Source: Batillaria attramentaria
Taxonomy: Eukaryota; Mollusca; Gastropoda; Batillariidae
DNA: 64,000 nucleotides
Assembly (NCBI GenBank): GCA_018292915.2
Contig: JACVVK020000437.1
Coordinates: forward strand, 243,501 to 307,500
Reading direction: 5' to 3'
Part shown: piece by piece, positions 52,505-64,000 of the stretch
How positions within the stretch are numbered: the first letter of the stretch is position 1
How the letters are laid out: every line of letters begins with the position of its first letter
Notes under the pieces: generated by a model
Databases searched by the model: none
What the model was told of the DNA's origin: nothing
The model's input: only the letters and a program-made list of their open reading frames with translations
Made by a program: the position numbers and the translations under genes

Positions 52505-52876
52505 GAGTATTGTATAGGCGCTTTACCCGATTTATGAATCGGCTCAAAGCGCCGCGAACTGAACCCAACACGCACGCTCACGTGAATCACACGCATTCTC
52601 TCACACACCGGACATTTACACATTACAATCACGTGGTGCAAAGGGTCAGCTCAGCTATTTAAGTTTCGGAATTTAGAATTGCATTTATTTTTCAAATTTG
52701 GTGGGCTGAACATTTCCAAAGCAGAGGGGGAGGAAGCCGGAGTATCCGGAGAGAACCCCTGACGATCGGCCCGAATGAACGGTGCCACATACGAGAAGGA
52801 AAAATTCTTTGCCCCGAGTGGGACTCGAACCCCTGACCTCTCACATTGGTGACAGGTCTCTTAACCACTAGACCAT
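52491..52876 (-). mobile_element. tRNA-derived SINE, group B
   Basis: Close match to 10548-10946. Its left end joins a TA microsatellite, and the tRNA-like head is cut at GGTCTAGTGG (52876). Confidence 0.85.
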
Positions 52877-52894
52877 ATATATGTATATACTTTC

Positions 52895-53085
52895 CTCTTT
52901 TTTTTTCAATGCTGCCCCAACTCTTCGCCGGCTGCAGTCGTGTTCCGCCCAGGTGATGGGTGGAATCCACATAGGACTCAGAAGCTGAGGCAATTTTTAT
53001 TTTGCATGCTGGAAATGAGGATAATGCGATGGAGGTCCATGTGGTTTGGGACTGCAGGACAGGGCCCATTCCACGCTTCCCGTCA
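52895..53085 (-). mobile_element. SINE group A, 3'-part fragment
   Basis: Matches the poly-A-proximal 190 bp of 6594-7087 (GCTGCCCCAACTCTTCGCC to CCATTCCACGCTTCC) and lacks the tRNA-like head. Confidence 0.75.
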
Positions 53086-53089
53086 TATT

Positions 53090-53762
53090 TTCTCTGTATG
53101 TCATTGTCTAGTTCTGTATGATACTAGAAAAAATGGCTGCAGAACATAAAAGCCACTTTCTCAGCGTAAAATCTGTGAATTCGAACTGCGCTGAACTTAC
53201 AATTTGTGCAGTACACTAACTGATGAATGTCGCAAATGAATATTTTAGAAACTCAAAATTTTTGCGATCCACAAGAAGGGGAATACAACTGAGGTCACGA
53301 GATATAATTGATCTGGGTGCATTGTTCAATATGATATAGTTTTAAAATATGGCAAGGACTGTCGATCAAATTGTTTAAATTAAAGGCTGCACATTTTTAC
53401 ATGGAATGGTTGATAGCAGGTCATTACCATATTACATGTTTCACAAACATTTATGTATTTTATGTACATAATTCGCTGCAGTGTCAGCAGTAATGTTTTG
53501 CATCATGGTGATGTGTTCAGTGATCTTAATTTTTCTCGACTCTTTACTTCAGTTAGTTAACGGATCAGTGTAATTCTGTAATTTAAGAGTGCTGTAGCCA
53601 GAAGTAGCTTGTGTGATCAGTCGTCTGTTCTTCTAGTGATCTCTTTCAAAGGTTGAGTTTCATTCAGCAGAAATGAAGGTTTGCCTTTTTTGTATTATAT
53701 TTTGTTTCTTTCTCAGATTTTAGTCATATAATTCAAATGACAATCAAGATACTGATCATAAT

Positions 53763-53859
<97 letters not shown>

Positions 53860-55735
53860 TTCCATTTTAACCTCCATTTTCACTGTACATTTTTCATGTT
53901 TACTTACTTACCACTGCTAATTATTTTACTATTTTGAAGATTGTCGCATTTTTTAATTTTAACTTCTGCCCATGTAGTGTATTGCTTTTTCATTTCATCC
54001 ATTTTTTTTTTTTTTTTTTTAACCAGCATAACTTTATTCTCTTGTTCCTGTGTCTTTCACTGCACGTTCGTAGCTTTCCCTGCCCCCTGAACTGAATGCT
54101 GATGTTGTCCATGGATTGTGATAGAGATACAGTTGTATATCAGTGTCAGATCTGACAAATTAGAACTGTATGTTTCGGGTGAAAACTTACGCAGTGTTGG
54201 ACAGGAACTTTCTTACTTCCTAAAATACTTCCCGTTTTAGCGTGAGAAGCTGAATGTCTACATCATTTATATTTTTCATCACTTTTTGAATATTTTGTCA
54301 CTTTGCGCTTGTGTACTGGTATGTTAACCCCGGTCTTGCTGAGTGAATTGGTCTCATGCTGAAAAAGCCATAGAGGATGTCTGGAATATTCCGTTCTCAG
54401 CAAGACCATGGTTAAACTAGGGCTGTGTTTGGTGTCTTACTTCATGTACGTGTAAATATTCTTTTGAGAAATTCTAACAAGACAACAACCACAGCAAAAA
54501 AAAAAAAAAGACTACATGTAGCTGGTTAGCACGTTTGCTTTCAAATACAGCATTTCATGAGTACACATTAAAGCAGTGAATTGTACTTCTTTGTTTGAAG
54601 GTCAAAATACAACAATTTTGAATGTCACAAGTAATAAATTTAATGTTCATTTTGGAATTTGTCTTTTTAACTGCTGTATCTGTTTACTAAGGAACGTTTT
54701 TCAACACATGCATTGTCTTCACTTGTGATTAATCGAGTTTTTGCAACCTGTCCCTCTCCCTCCCCCACCCCTTCTTTCCAACGAAAGAAAGAAAAAAAAA
54801 GTGGCCGGTCTTGAGATGTGGAACTGGTTTGGTTTTTTATTTTTCCTTCATTTGAATTCTGGTGCTGTTGTTGGAAATATGGATTGCCAGGTCAGTGCCT
54901 GTGGATCAGGCCAGAGCAGCTGATTTCGACAAGGGGTTGCGAATACATGTAACATTGAACAGGGACTGGTTGCTGTATGTGATGTGATTGTTTGAGGGTA
55001 CTGTAGTTCTGTTTCCTGATATGAATTTAACCCTTTTTGGACGGGCTAGGTGTTAACGTGTAAAAGCAATGCATTTCTCAGGGCCGGGCTTCATTTTAAC
55101 TTGTAATGTTTAACCACTTCCAAGTTTCTTTACCGATTTACCTTTACCAACCCAAACCACATTTAGAGTTATTTCCCTTGCACATTCCTTTCACTTTCTG
55201 TTGCGACCGCGAACAGCGCATTATTTTACCCGAGTCTGACTGAAAGACAAAGGGATGCAACCGATCCGTGGAACTATCGCTAGGCCTCAGTAGTTGTTAC
55301 AGTGTGGCACTACCAGCCCAGAAAGGTTAATAAAAGCACATGTGATGTGGTTCATTCCTAACCATGCACATTGCTTATACATGTACATACATGTACTTTT
55401 AAATTCATTTTATGTATTGTCATTTTTTAATATGCACATGTCCTCAGTTGTAAAAAAAGTGTCTCTGTAAAGATTCTTTGGTTTTCTTTGAGACGGAAAT
55501 AAACATGAAGCAAACAACGTACATTTGCAGTTTTTACTGACCATTCTTGCAATGGATTGATGATCGATGTTCAGTATATAAGCTCTTGTACATAAACTCA
55601 AGCATCGACTGTGAAAGCAATAGAAGACCTACATACTGTGATGTATATCAAAAGGCTTGCTTGCACTGTTGATACAGTGATTGATATTTTGTGCTTTTCC
55701 CACAACCTTGTACTTCAGAGCAGCTGTATATTTGT
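53090..55735 (+). other. AT-rich 3' flank of the transporter gene
   Basis: No exon. Apart from the GT/GA microsatellite at 53763-53859 it looks like single-copy, AT-rich sequence, as long 3' UTRs often do. AATAAA at 55498-55503 is a candidate signal. If it is used, the 3' UTR would be about 5 kb and would contain SINEs. Confidence 0.3.
53763..53859. repeat. (GT)n-(GA)n microsatellite
   Basis: About 37 GT units followed by about 11 GA. Confidence 0.95.
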
Positions 55736-55737
55736 AG

Positions 55738-56211
55738 GGTCCAACTAATTACTGAAAACAACCCAAAACTGCGCAAAACAACCTCAAACAAGGCTGACTA
55801 TATAGTAATATGGTGGAGGTTTAGGGTTAGTAGCGTAGGTTGGAGGATGTCTGTGGCTTGTAACTCAGTTTGAATGAGGTTTATGCTTAGAAATCTTGGT
55901 TAAATGAGGTTTAGGGTTAGAAGCAGAATACAGTGTACTGAGGTTAAGGGTTAGGGGTCAAGTTTGGGCTGGGTTAGGGATAAAATAACCACACACAAAT
56001 GTAAATGATGGTGAAAAGAAGCATCTAAAACATATTTGCCTTTTCCAAAACCAGCCCAGACCTGACTTCTAACCCTAAACCTCATTTAAACTGAGTTCCC
56101 TGAACATACATCCCTTTCAACCTTCGTTACTAACCCTAAATTAACCTTGACCCTCCGCCATGTTTCTGCATTGCATTTGTTTTCTGTTGTTTTCGGTAAT
56201 TAGTAGGACCC
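55738..56211. mobile_element. Foldback MITE related to the 9-bp-TSD family
   Basis: 474 bp with tips GGGTCCAACTAATTACTG and CGGTAATTAGTAGGACCC. The interior differs from the other copies: a left half rich in GAGGTTTAGGGTTAG and a right half with its reverse complement (CTAACCCTAAACCTC). Confidence 0.8.
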
Positions 56212-56291
56212 GTATTTGGTTGTTAAGACCATAGGCATGTTGCAAAAACCCAACTTTTTTTGGCAGATGCTGTTTATAGATAACACTGTAT

Positions 56292-56947
56292 CAGGGCTGA
56301 TAATCTTCCACCTTTTGGCCAAAAAGTTACCTCTCCCCACAAAAGTGTGTTTCATCCTTTGAAGCACTCAACACTTTCCGGACGAACTGCTGCCTATTCG
56401 GTCTTACCGCGCACATCGGTTTCAGACAAACAGCCGCATATGCTGATCGTAAATTTTTTTAAAAATTTTTACAACATGATTAACAACAAAGATATTTAAG
56501 TTTGACGGTTGAAATTTCAGCAATGGCTGCATAAATATGTAAGTAAACTACCTTGAACATGTTAGATCTGTATCTTGGGTTTTTTTTTTTTTCCTGAACC
56601 TCACAAATCGGCCCGCCGGATGGCAGAGGAAAAATCGGCCCGTCTTGAATGAGTTAAAATCATGCCAAACGCACAAAATTGCACAGATTTTAATCTAATT
56701 TTACAAATTTTCCTCCCAAAAATGTGTTTCCACCTCTGAAGCACTTAAAATCAGACTAAAATGCACCAAATGACGCAGATCTTAGTCTAATTAAAATTTT
56801 AAAAAAATGGGGGAGCATGCCCCCCGACACTCCTAGCATAATGCTTCTGCTTTGCAGAGGAGTGCTCGTGGCTTTGCCACTTCATCACGAAATGGTGTAC
56901 ACTTTTCCTCTTTTTGGACCTTGGACTATTTTATATTTTAAGCCCTG
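56292..56947 (+). mobile_element. TIR family X, reference full-length copy with 7-bp TSD
   Basis: 656 bp from CAGGGCTGATAATC to ATTTTAAGCCCTG, flanked by exact ACTGTAT (56285-56291 and 56948-56954). No coding frame, so non-autonomous. Confidence 0.88.
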
Positions 56948-57752
56948 ACTGTATCCAGTCACTCCCGAGGCGACTTTAGCCAGCAGTAGACCAGTCACTG
57001 GTCGCACAAGGCAGGTGGTCACTCTCTGGGAGTTTTTTTTTTTTTTTTTTTTAAAGTCTTCCGTATACTGTACATGATCCTCTTCGGTCACTTGAGCCAG
57101 GTGGTCGTTATTGTGAGAGGTTGCTTGTGGGAGGTTTTGCTGTCACTGGACGTGGATGCACATGCATCTGGCTTTGTACATGTACTGGTTTTCGAAAGCC
57201 CGTATCTGACTTCATGTTGTAAGCTGATATAGATCTACATGTAGTACCTATCTACAGACTCCAGCCGCAGACCGATAAAGCGGGCTAATATAGATTATTC
57301 CTTCCATGTTATTCAAGGGGAGGCGACTGTCTGTCTTGATGAAGAACTGGTGTCATTTGCATAAATTAAAATACACAGAAGATCCGCTTGTTTTGATTTT
57401 CAGAATTTTTTTTTTTTTTTCAGTATTATGGCTGATTTTGCTGTTTCGTTTGTTCACTTCGTTTGTTGTCTTTTTGCCCCCCACCCCCACCCCCACCCAA
57501 ACAAATACCAGGCATCACACAAACAAACACACTAATGTACAATGCACGGATAGAAAGATAATTTGTACTGTACCGCTGCTTACTGAACCAAATCGTCTTG
57601 CAAGCAGATTAGGCTGCTGTCATGATGACCACTAAAAATGACACTAGAATTGTAAGGTGTTTAAACCTAAATATTTTCTTGTGATGTCCATGTTCATACA
57701 CATACAGACACACCCTTCATCCTACGTTCACTATCGTCCGAACACACACCCA

Positions 57753-57784
57753 CACGCTCACACACACACACACACACGCACGCG

Positions 57785-57826
<42 letters not shown>
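57753..57826. repeat. (CA)n microsatellite
   Basis: CA array with GC steps, just beyond the likely PIGZ polyadenylation signal. Confidence 0.95.
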
Positions 57827-57828
<2 letters not shown>

Positions 57829-57840
57829 ATTTTAATTCCG

Positions 57841-57846
57841 TTTATT
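57841..57846 (-). promoter_or_regulatory. Polyadenylation signal AATAAA, PIGZ-like gene
   Basis: The plus strand reads TTTATT, giving AATAAA on the minus strand 164 nt after the stop codon. The 3' UTR would then contain both flanking CA/GC microsatellites. Confidence 0.45.
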
Positions 57847-57954
57847 AACGCACATTCATAGATGACATTATACACGCAAAACACACAGTACCAGTTCCAT
57901 TATTCGACTGTCTCGCGCGCCATGTTCAGCATTTCTGTCTCTAAAACGCATATC

Positions 57955-57970
57955 GCGCGCGCGCGCGCGC

Positions 57971-58009
<39 letters not shown>
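57955..58009. repeat. (GC)n-(CA)n microsatellite at the PIGZ stop codon
   Basis: On the coding strand the TGA stop runs straight into (TG)n and then (CG)n; 3' UTR. Confidence 0.95.
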
Positions 58010-58010
<1 letters not shown>

Positions 58011-59454
58011 CACTTCAGTTTCACCAACCCTCGAACCTTTTCGCATTCTTCCGGCCCAAACTGATGGTAACATTGCAACAACGTGGATTCGAACCCCCGA
58101 AAGTCACCAAGCTCTTTTAAGCAATAAGCCAGAGGGCTGTAAGCCGCTACGACCCCAGGGTCCACCCTCAGCGTGTCCTTGAACCTCTCAGCTGCACGTG
58201 CCCAAACTCCGTGCCACAGGAGTTTGTCCGCTTCGTGCAGAAGGATGGTGGCGTTCTGGACTGGCATGAGGTTGGCGGCCAGGCGCGCCTGCGCAGCGAG
58301 AACTTCCGGGTCGTTCTGTCGTCTGAGCACCTGCACGACAAAACGAGCTTATAAATTTTCAAGACTTATCTCAAAGTTTTGTTGTTGGTTTTGTTTGCTT
58401 ATCCCATATGTGTTGTGCTTTTCTTCTTCCTGTTCACCATTCCAAAGGCGCCTTGATCATGTTTACTGCATGGACGTCTTTGTAGCGCCGATCCCCAAAA
58501 TCAGTGGTTAGTTTACACTGAACATCTGTCAACGTCAGATCTTGATTGTTTTAAGACTGAGAATCAGGTAGTCGGTTTGCCGGGGTTGCAAAACATCAGT
58601 TTCAGTTCTTTTTCTTTTCTCCTTTCAAGTCTTTTACTTGATACGAGTAAGGCTATGAGTGCCTCCTGCGAGGATGGCTGATTTCGAACACAGATGAACA
58701 TGAACTGAAGAAAATATTCAACTTCACATGCGTTAATACATGTACTTGTGTGAAGTACCATAGCAGCTTTGAAAACAGAAACTGAGGGGGAAGGTGGGTG
58801 GGGGGGGGGGTAGGGGGGAAGATACCTGCAATTAAGTGCAAAAGAAAATTGAAGGTCTCCTCGGGTTAATGGTTCCTTTATTCTTCATTCCCCGGAGCGC
58901 GAACAGACCATTAGGCATCCCCGCCTGTCATTTTCAATACGATGTTTCGGTTAATAGCTTTCTCAATGGCGGTACCTCAACCACTGCTTCCGGGCATAAC
59001 AGGTAGGTCCATCAGTATCAGTGTCAATTACATTGAAATACGACTGTCAGTTCATGAGTCAGTCCCCAACACCTTTCGCCCCATGTATACGATTACCGGT
59101 TCGTGACTCGGAAACCTCTGTCTTTTCGCGAAAAATCCGATTGTTTTTGCGACAAAACCCGTTTTGTTTTGTTTTGTTTTCGCGAAAAATCATCCAAAAC
59201 TTTGCGATAAAACTTTTGTCACGAAAAAAAGTGGCATGCGTTTGTTTTTAATCTGCAGAAAGTTGATGGCCGTTTTTCGCGAAGAAAACATGTCCCACGC
59301 AGTCAGGTTTATTGTTGTTTTGTTTTTTTGCGAAAAGCGCCGTCAGTTCTTTCGCCAAAAATTCGCTGCTCTTCTTATTTTTCGCAAAAAAACGCTAAAA
59401 ACTGACGGGCATAATATGTGGCTCTGTTTGCACCAAACCGGCTTTAAGGCTGAA

Positions 59455-59526
<72 letters not shown>

Positions 59527-62500
59527 GAAAGACAGATTCATAAAACAAAAACAGCAACAAAACACAAACCTTGAACGCGCCGTACTGAAAGACAGGCTGG
59601 CCGAAACCAAACTGAAGCAAGTCCCTTTCTTTCAACAGCACCAGATAATTATAACGAGGATCTTCTAGCACAAACTTCATTGCGTACTGAGCGTTCTTGG
59701 AGTACACATAATTTGACAGGTGACTCAAGTACGCAACTGACACGTTTCTCTGTGGACCAATCAGACTGCGAGACGTGTGCACCAGGCGGTCATCCACGGA
59801 ATACTCATGAAAATTATTGTTGAAAATGGTGAAGATGGACACGTTTTTGTGAAGAATCGTGTACCCCGCGGTAGCGTACAGGTTACGATCTATGAAGACC
59901 CCGGTGACGTCATTTTGCGAGGAGAGGTAGTGGAGACAGACGTTGACGTCTTGAGTGTCCCCAGCTTGCTTGAACGCAAGCCTGTTGCCCTTCAGTCCGT
60001 GGTTCTCCTGCAAGTGTGTCACGTCGTGCCATTGGCTGAGGGCGAAACAGACCACGCCCACAAATAGAATGGAAAGTTTTACGGATCGGGCCACAGCCAG
60101 TCGTGCGAGGCCTTCGTTCAAAGCCGCAGCACACGTGACCATCACGAGCACGATGACGTTGTGGACGAACCTCAGTTCCTTGTGGCCTTTAGAGGAGTAC
60201 AGCAGCAGCAGAAAACCCCAGGCAACAGTCACTCCAGCGGCAGGCACGAGCCACGATGTAGCGTTTTCAGTTTGAACCGTCCCCAGATCGTTCAAAGTTC
60301 GGCCAGACGATTTTGTCTGCTTGGAACCTCGAAACACTGTTACGGCAGCACAAACGACAGACGCGAATGTTAACACCACCGTCCCGTAGTTTTGAAAGAA
60401 AATGCCGAAAAAGTACGTGTCCCATGAGCTCTGACCAAAGAAAGCCGTGGAGTAATCGTTTTCAACGTTGAATCTGTACCAGTTCAGCGGCGTCACTACG
60501 CCCCACCCATAACACCGGAAGTCCTCCCACACTCCTAGGCCAACTCCGAGCAAGACACCAAAGGCGCTGACGATGGCGTCACCAAAAAGCTTGCGCAAGG
60601 GTCTCCAGCTGGGAAGAAGTTGCTGGAGATTGAATGACCTTGTCCATGACGTAAATATGACATCAAGGACAAGAAGGAGAGGTGTAGTGATCACCAGAGC
60701 GGCGAGATCCGTACGAATGTAGCAGCACACTCCCAACACAAAACCTGCTGTCACGTTAGACATGAAACTGATTATCATGCCACGCGCATGACAGAAGCTG
60801 AAGCTCGTCCAATCAGATTGAGCGTTGCTGACGTGGGACGTGCCTGGTTGTCTGACACCGTTTGCTACAAGATTCTTATGCAGGTCTCCGTTCATGTCGT
60901 TGTTGTGAATCTTACCGTTTGTAGCTGCGTGCCCGTTTCTTTGCGCATGCTTACCGTTCTTACCTGGTGTGGTTTTGCCTTGCGTATGACAGCTGTCACC
61001 GTTTGCAAAACTTTTCTTGATGTTGAAATTTTCGTCTCTGTGATACTGACTTGCTTGGCCGTTCTTGTGAACATGATTCCCCTTAGCTTTTGGTGAAAGT
61101 TTTCTGCGTGATGATCCAAATTTCTTGAGCGTTCCTGAGTCAGAGCAGTGTCCGTTTTTCACAGACTCTCCATTCTGTCCTTTCTCGTTGAGTTCAGATT
61201 TATCGGTCGATGACGTCATGCGATTATGCAAATGAGCGAGGGCAAAAAAGACAGGTGGCGCTAGCAGGCTGTTGACGAGTGTGTGGGTACCCAGCACGTA
61301 CAGGTGAGTGCACACGGCGCAGAAGACGGCAGCGAGGCAAGCCGTGTCATGTGACCGGAAGACGGCGATGACGTAACGGTAAACAGCCAATGGGAGAGTG
61401 GAGCTAACGAAAGCGTGGGCAACTTTCCAGGCCTGTAAACGAAAATAGAATGGTCAGATAAACTTAAAAACAAAAATTATCAGGATATTCGATTTGCAAA
61501 ACATTGTAAAGTAGGTTTGGTGTTCCTAGTGTGATCTACAGAAGCTCTGACAATGATCACGTGATGTTCGATTAACGTATAGCCTGAAAACGATATACTA
61601 TAGAAAATACAAATTTGACCCTCACAGCAGGGTCAATTTCATAGAAATATGTCACGTTACTGACCACAAAGGGGGTGAAACTGACACCCAGAAGCTCCAG
61701 CAGCCACGTGACCATGACGTAAGCCCGCGGCACGAGGAAGGAGCGGAGAGCGGCCATGCCGTGATCCAGCTCCTGATGACGTATGTTGGGCAGGTCTGGG
61801 GTTCTGTCAGGGGGCATGTACTCGTACGGCCGGAAGCCATATCCATACATCTCGCCATGAGCCACTGAAACAGACGGAAACTGGTGAGCGGTGGTCTAAT
61901 AGGTAGCGCGTCGGATTTAGCCGCTGCGTTACTGAACGGCCGTCACCAATGTTATAGCGATTAAGCGTGGGTTCGATCCCAGGTCGAGCTTGTGAGATGA
62001 TACCGGTTTTTCCTGGCTACCGGGCTGCTCATCGGGGAATTATCTCCGGGTTATCCGGCTTCCCTCCCCCATCAAAATTGTAAAAAAAAAAATATAGGAT
62101 AGGTATTGGGTGACGCTGCACCGCGGCGACGCGCTTCCCCCGGGGAAAGCATTCCGAATTTCCCGAAAGGGATAATAATGTTGTAAATAAATAAACAAAT
62201 AATTACATTGTAACTGTACTCAACTTAGAGGTCCACCTTGGTTCACAGATCGATCTGTTCTGGTGGTGCGGCCTATCGTCGTGCAATTTAGACGCGTGCA
62301 CGGTTGCAGCAGTTCACATATTGGCACTGAGCCAACAGAAGGTTCAATACAAAGCGTAATTGGCGACAAGACGTCTGCTAAGGGCTCCGTCAGACGTGGC
62401 GAGTTTGCGCACGTACCAGCGGTAAATTGCACTCCCGGCAAATTAAATCGGTTTGCCATGCGCACTGAAGCGCCCCGCCGTTGGCTCGCTAGTGAACACG

Positions 62501-63270
62501 ATCCTACATTTTCCTCGCCACGCCAGTCAATTACCGCTGACCGCGCGCTTTCGCTCTTTGTGTATTGTCCAGCGCTAGGCTGGCGGCGCAGTCCGCTCAC
62601 TGAACGCTCGTAGCATGTGAACAGAAAAACCGTTCGACCAGCGTGCGAAGGCTCCGAAGGCTCGCAGCGTGTGCCGTAGGTCTAACGTGTTGCTGTTTGT
62701 CACTGGGTGAGGTGGAGAGTCTCGGGCCGTTTGAAGTTTCGTTCGCACAGCCGCGAACGGCTCGACATCTATCATTCAGACTGTTTCGAGGGTTCAGTCA
62801 AGCATACTGGGTTGTTTTATTGTTGTTGTTGTTGTTGTTGTTGTTTGCCACTTTATTGTCCCTCTCGGGAAATTTGGGCTGCTTCCACCGGGGGAAGCGT
62901 GTCGCCGCGGTGCAGCACCATCCAACCTACCTATTCTTTTTCTTTCTTTTTTTTCTTTTTTTTTTTTTTTGCTGGGGGAGGAAAGCCGGGTAAGGGGGAA
63001 TACTTTGCTTGAAGCCTGAGCTTGGAATTGGTGCTTTTAACCATAAAGCGTTTTTGTTGTGGTGGTGGTGTTGTTTTGTTTTCTTTTTGTTTTTAATGCG
63101 AGCCCGTTATCTGTCTTACCTTCTAATGACTGGTAAATCTCATCCGGATGCAGGATCCACCAATTGTGGGGCTGTGTGACGTAATACACGCGTGACACCA
63201 GCGTGAGGAAGAACAGTTGCCAAGGAAACCATCGCGGAAACAGGTCTGTTTTGGAAGCCGCCGCCGTCAT
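58010..63270 (-). CDS. PIGZ: GPI mannosyltransferase 4-like protein (PIGZ/SMP3, GT22; 4 coding exons, 847 aa)
   Basis: GT22 enzymes use dolichol-phosphate mannose in the ER lumen; PIGZ adds the fourth mannose to the GPI core. Exons in transcript order: 63120-63270, 61656-61864, 59570-61432, 58010-58330; borders are GT...AG and the sum is 2544 nt. Membrane segment 1 is followed by the luminal family motif HPDEIYQSLE (41-50), where the acidic pair is the expected catalytic site. Next comes a PIGZ-like loop with the RPYEY motif. THTLVNSLL (169-177) sits where PIGZ has TRTFSN. Several hydrophobic helices follow. Two oddities: a hydrophilic Asn/Gly/His/Lys-rich insert at about 192-333, and a soluble C-terminal tail encoded by the last exon. 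Human PIGZ is 579 aa. PIGB or another GT22 member is possible, since the match rests on motifs and layout. Confidence 0.75.
59458..59522. repeat. (CA)n microsatellite in PIGZ intron 3
   Basis: About 32 CA units beginning 48 bp past the donor of exon 59570-61432. Confidence 0.95.
61884..62200 (+). mobile_element. tRNA-derived SINE, group E
   Basis: Best-preserved head of its group: GTGAGCGGTGGTCTAATAGG, then B-box GTGGGTTCGATCCCAGG, and the tail GGGATAATAATG plus an A-rich end. In PIGZ intron 1, about 20 bp before the acceptor of exon 61656-61864. Confidence 0.85.
62845..62992 (-). mobile_element. SINE group E, 3' half
   Basis: Reverse copy of the tail half only (CCACTTTATTGTCCC to GAGGAAAGCCGGGTAA) with a long T-rich insert. 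PIGZ intron 1. Confidence 0.75.
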
Positions 63271-63495
63271 TTTGGAAACTCCTCACGTGGTCTTCAGGCA
63301 GTTTTCAGGGCATCCTGCAACATTGTGTGACACAAGAAAACTTCAACTTGACCGCATGTGCCATTGGCCATTGTTGTTTTCCTGTTCAAGTTTGCAAGTT
63401 ATAATACTGAAGTTATTGAGAGGAAACAATTACGTGGTTTGAAGTAACAAAATGCTGTTGTGACCACTGTATTTGTGTATTGTACATTGAGAGGG

Positions 63496-63497
<2 letters not shown>

Positions 63498-63567
<70 letters not shown>
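63498..63567. repeat. (GT)n microsatellite
   Basis: About 35 GT units, 230 bp upstream of the PIGZ start codon. Confidence 0.95.
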
Positions 63568-63569
<2 letters not shown>

Positions 63570-63729
63570 GGGGTGGGGGTGACAGACAGACCATAGAAAA
63601 GACAGACTGCATAATTCATGTCAAACAAACTTCAAAACACACAGGCCGAAACCTTGCACAAAAGAAAAACAGATATCACCAACACCCTTCCAAGATCCGA
63701 ACACTGGATTTTCAAAATTCTACAAAACA

Positions 63730-64000
63730 GTTTCACTGAGCTAAACTCATGATTTAAAAAAAAAAACTCCCTTATGCTTATTTCGTAGTTTCATATACTG
63801 CACTGCTCAGAAAATATCACCAAATTTCAGCGCACTGAAAGACTGACACGTTCCAATTTTCTACAAAACAGTTTCACTGAGCTAAACTTATGATTGAAAA
63901 ACTGCCTATGCTTATTTCGTAGTTTCGTACACTGACTGCACTCGCACATCTCACACGTCCTGCTCAGAAAATATCACCAAATTTCAGCGCACACCTGACA
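63730..64000. repeat. Tandem duplication at the window end
   Basis: CAGTTTCACTGAGCTAAACT occurs at 63728 and 63868, with the following TATGCTTATTTCGTAGTTTC and AAAATATCACCAAATTTCAG also repeated, giving a period of about 140-160 bp. The second copy reaches the window edge. Confidence 0.8.

Noticed and set aside
54741..54923. 60-aa plus-strand frame after the transporter gene
   Set aside because: Short, homopolymer-rich, no recognisable domain; consistent with 3' UTR.
55800..56160. Telomere-like TTAGGG/CCCTAA runs
   Set aside because: The units are longer and irregular (GAGGTTTAGGGTTAG), inverted across the centre, and enclosed by MITE tips.
62263..62613. Overlapping open frames on both strands with high CpG in PIGZ intron 1
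   Set aside because: Part of it resembles, in reverse, the segment 9490-9690 and the start of repeat R, so it is a repeat rather than an exon; the PIGZ phases also close without it.

Overview
The window is animal nuclear DNA. Genes are split by short phased introns with GT...AG borders. CA/GT microsatellites, poly-G and poly-C runs, tRNA-derived SINEs, truncated LINEs and terminal-inverted-repeat (TIR) elements are very dense. Protein sequence and repeat style suggest a lophotrochozoan, most likely a gastropod mollusc; this is an inference from general resemblance, not an alignment. Nothing is prokaryotic, and no tRNA, rRNA or CRISPR locus survives inspection.

Four genes can be assembled exon by exon, each with a total coding length divisible by three. 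(1) NADPH-cytochrome P450 reductase, minus strand, 1902-17596, 14 coding exons, 664 aa. (2) RPA-interacting protein (RPAIN-like), plus strand, 28700-35104, 7 exons, 241 aa. (3) A lysosomal proton-coupled peptide/histidine transporter of the SLC15A4 type, plus strand, 37579-50358, 8 exons, 676 aa. (4) A GT22-family GPI mannosyltransferase (PIGZ/SMP3-like), minus strand, 58010-63270, 4 coding exons, 847 aa. The last two converge. I see no operon-like or pathway link: POR feeds electrons to microsomal P450s, RPAIN imports RPA, SLC15A4 exports amino acids and peptides from endolysosomes, and PIGZ works in ER GPI synthesis.

The remaining sequence is mostly mobile-element debris, often nested. It holds five tRNA-SINE groups, two with clear target-site duplications (TSDs). 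It holds a roughly 650-bp TIR family (CAGGGCTTAAAAT ends) in about seven copies, and a MITE family with 9-bp TSDs in four copies. A three-copy repeat around RPAIN has been hit by two further TIR elements whose empty sites are visible. LINE 3' ends, a PIF/Harbinger-like fossil and several single MITEs are also present. The most striking items are a 22-bp minisatellite of about 42 hairpin-forming units that grew inside one copy of a dispersed repeat whose second copy lacks it, and a perfect, spacerless 88-bp palindrome in a RPAIN intron.

I did not find an obvious new enzymatic or defence system. The novelty here is in repeat structure, in a changed proton-coupling motif in the transporter, and in an enlarged mannosyltransferase.
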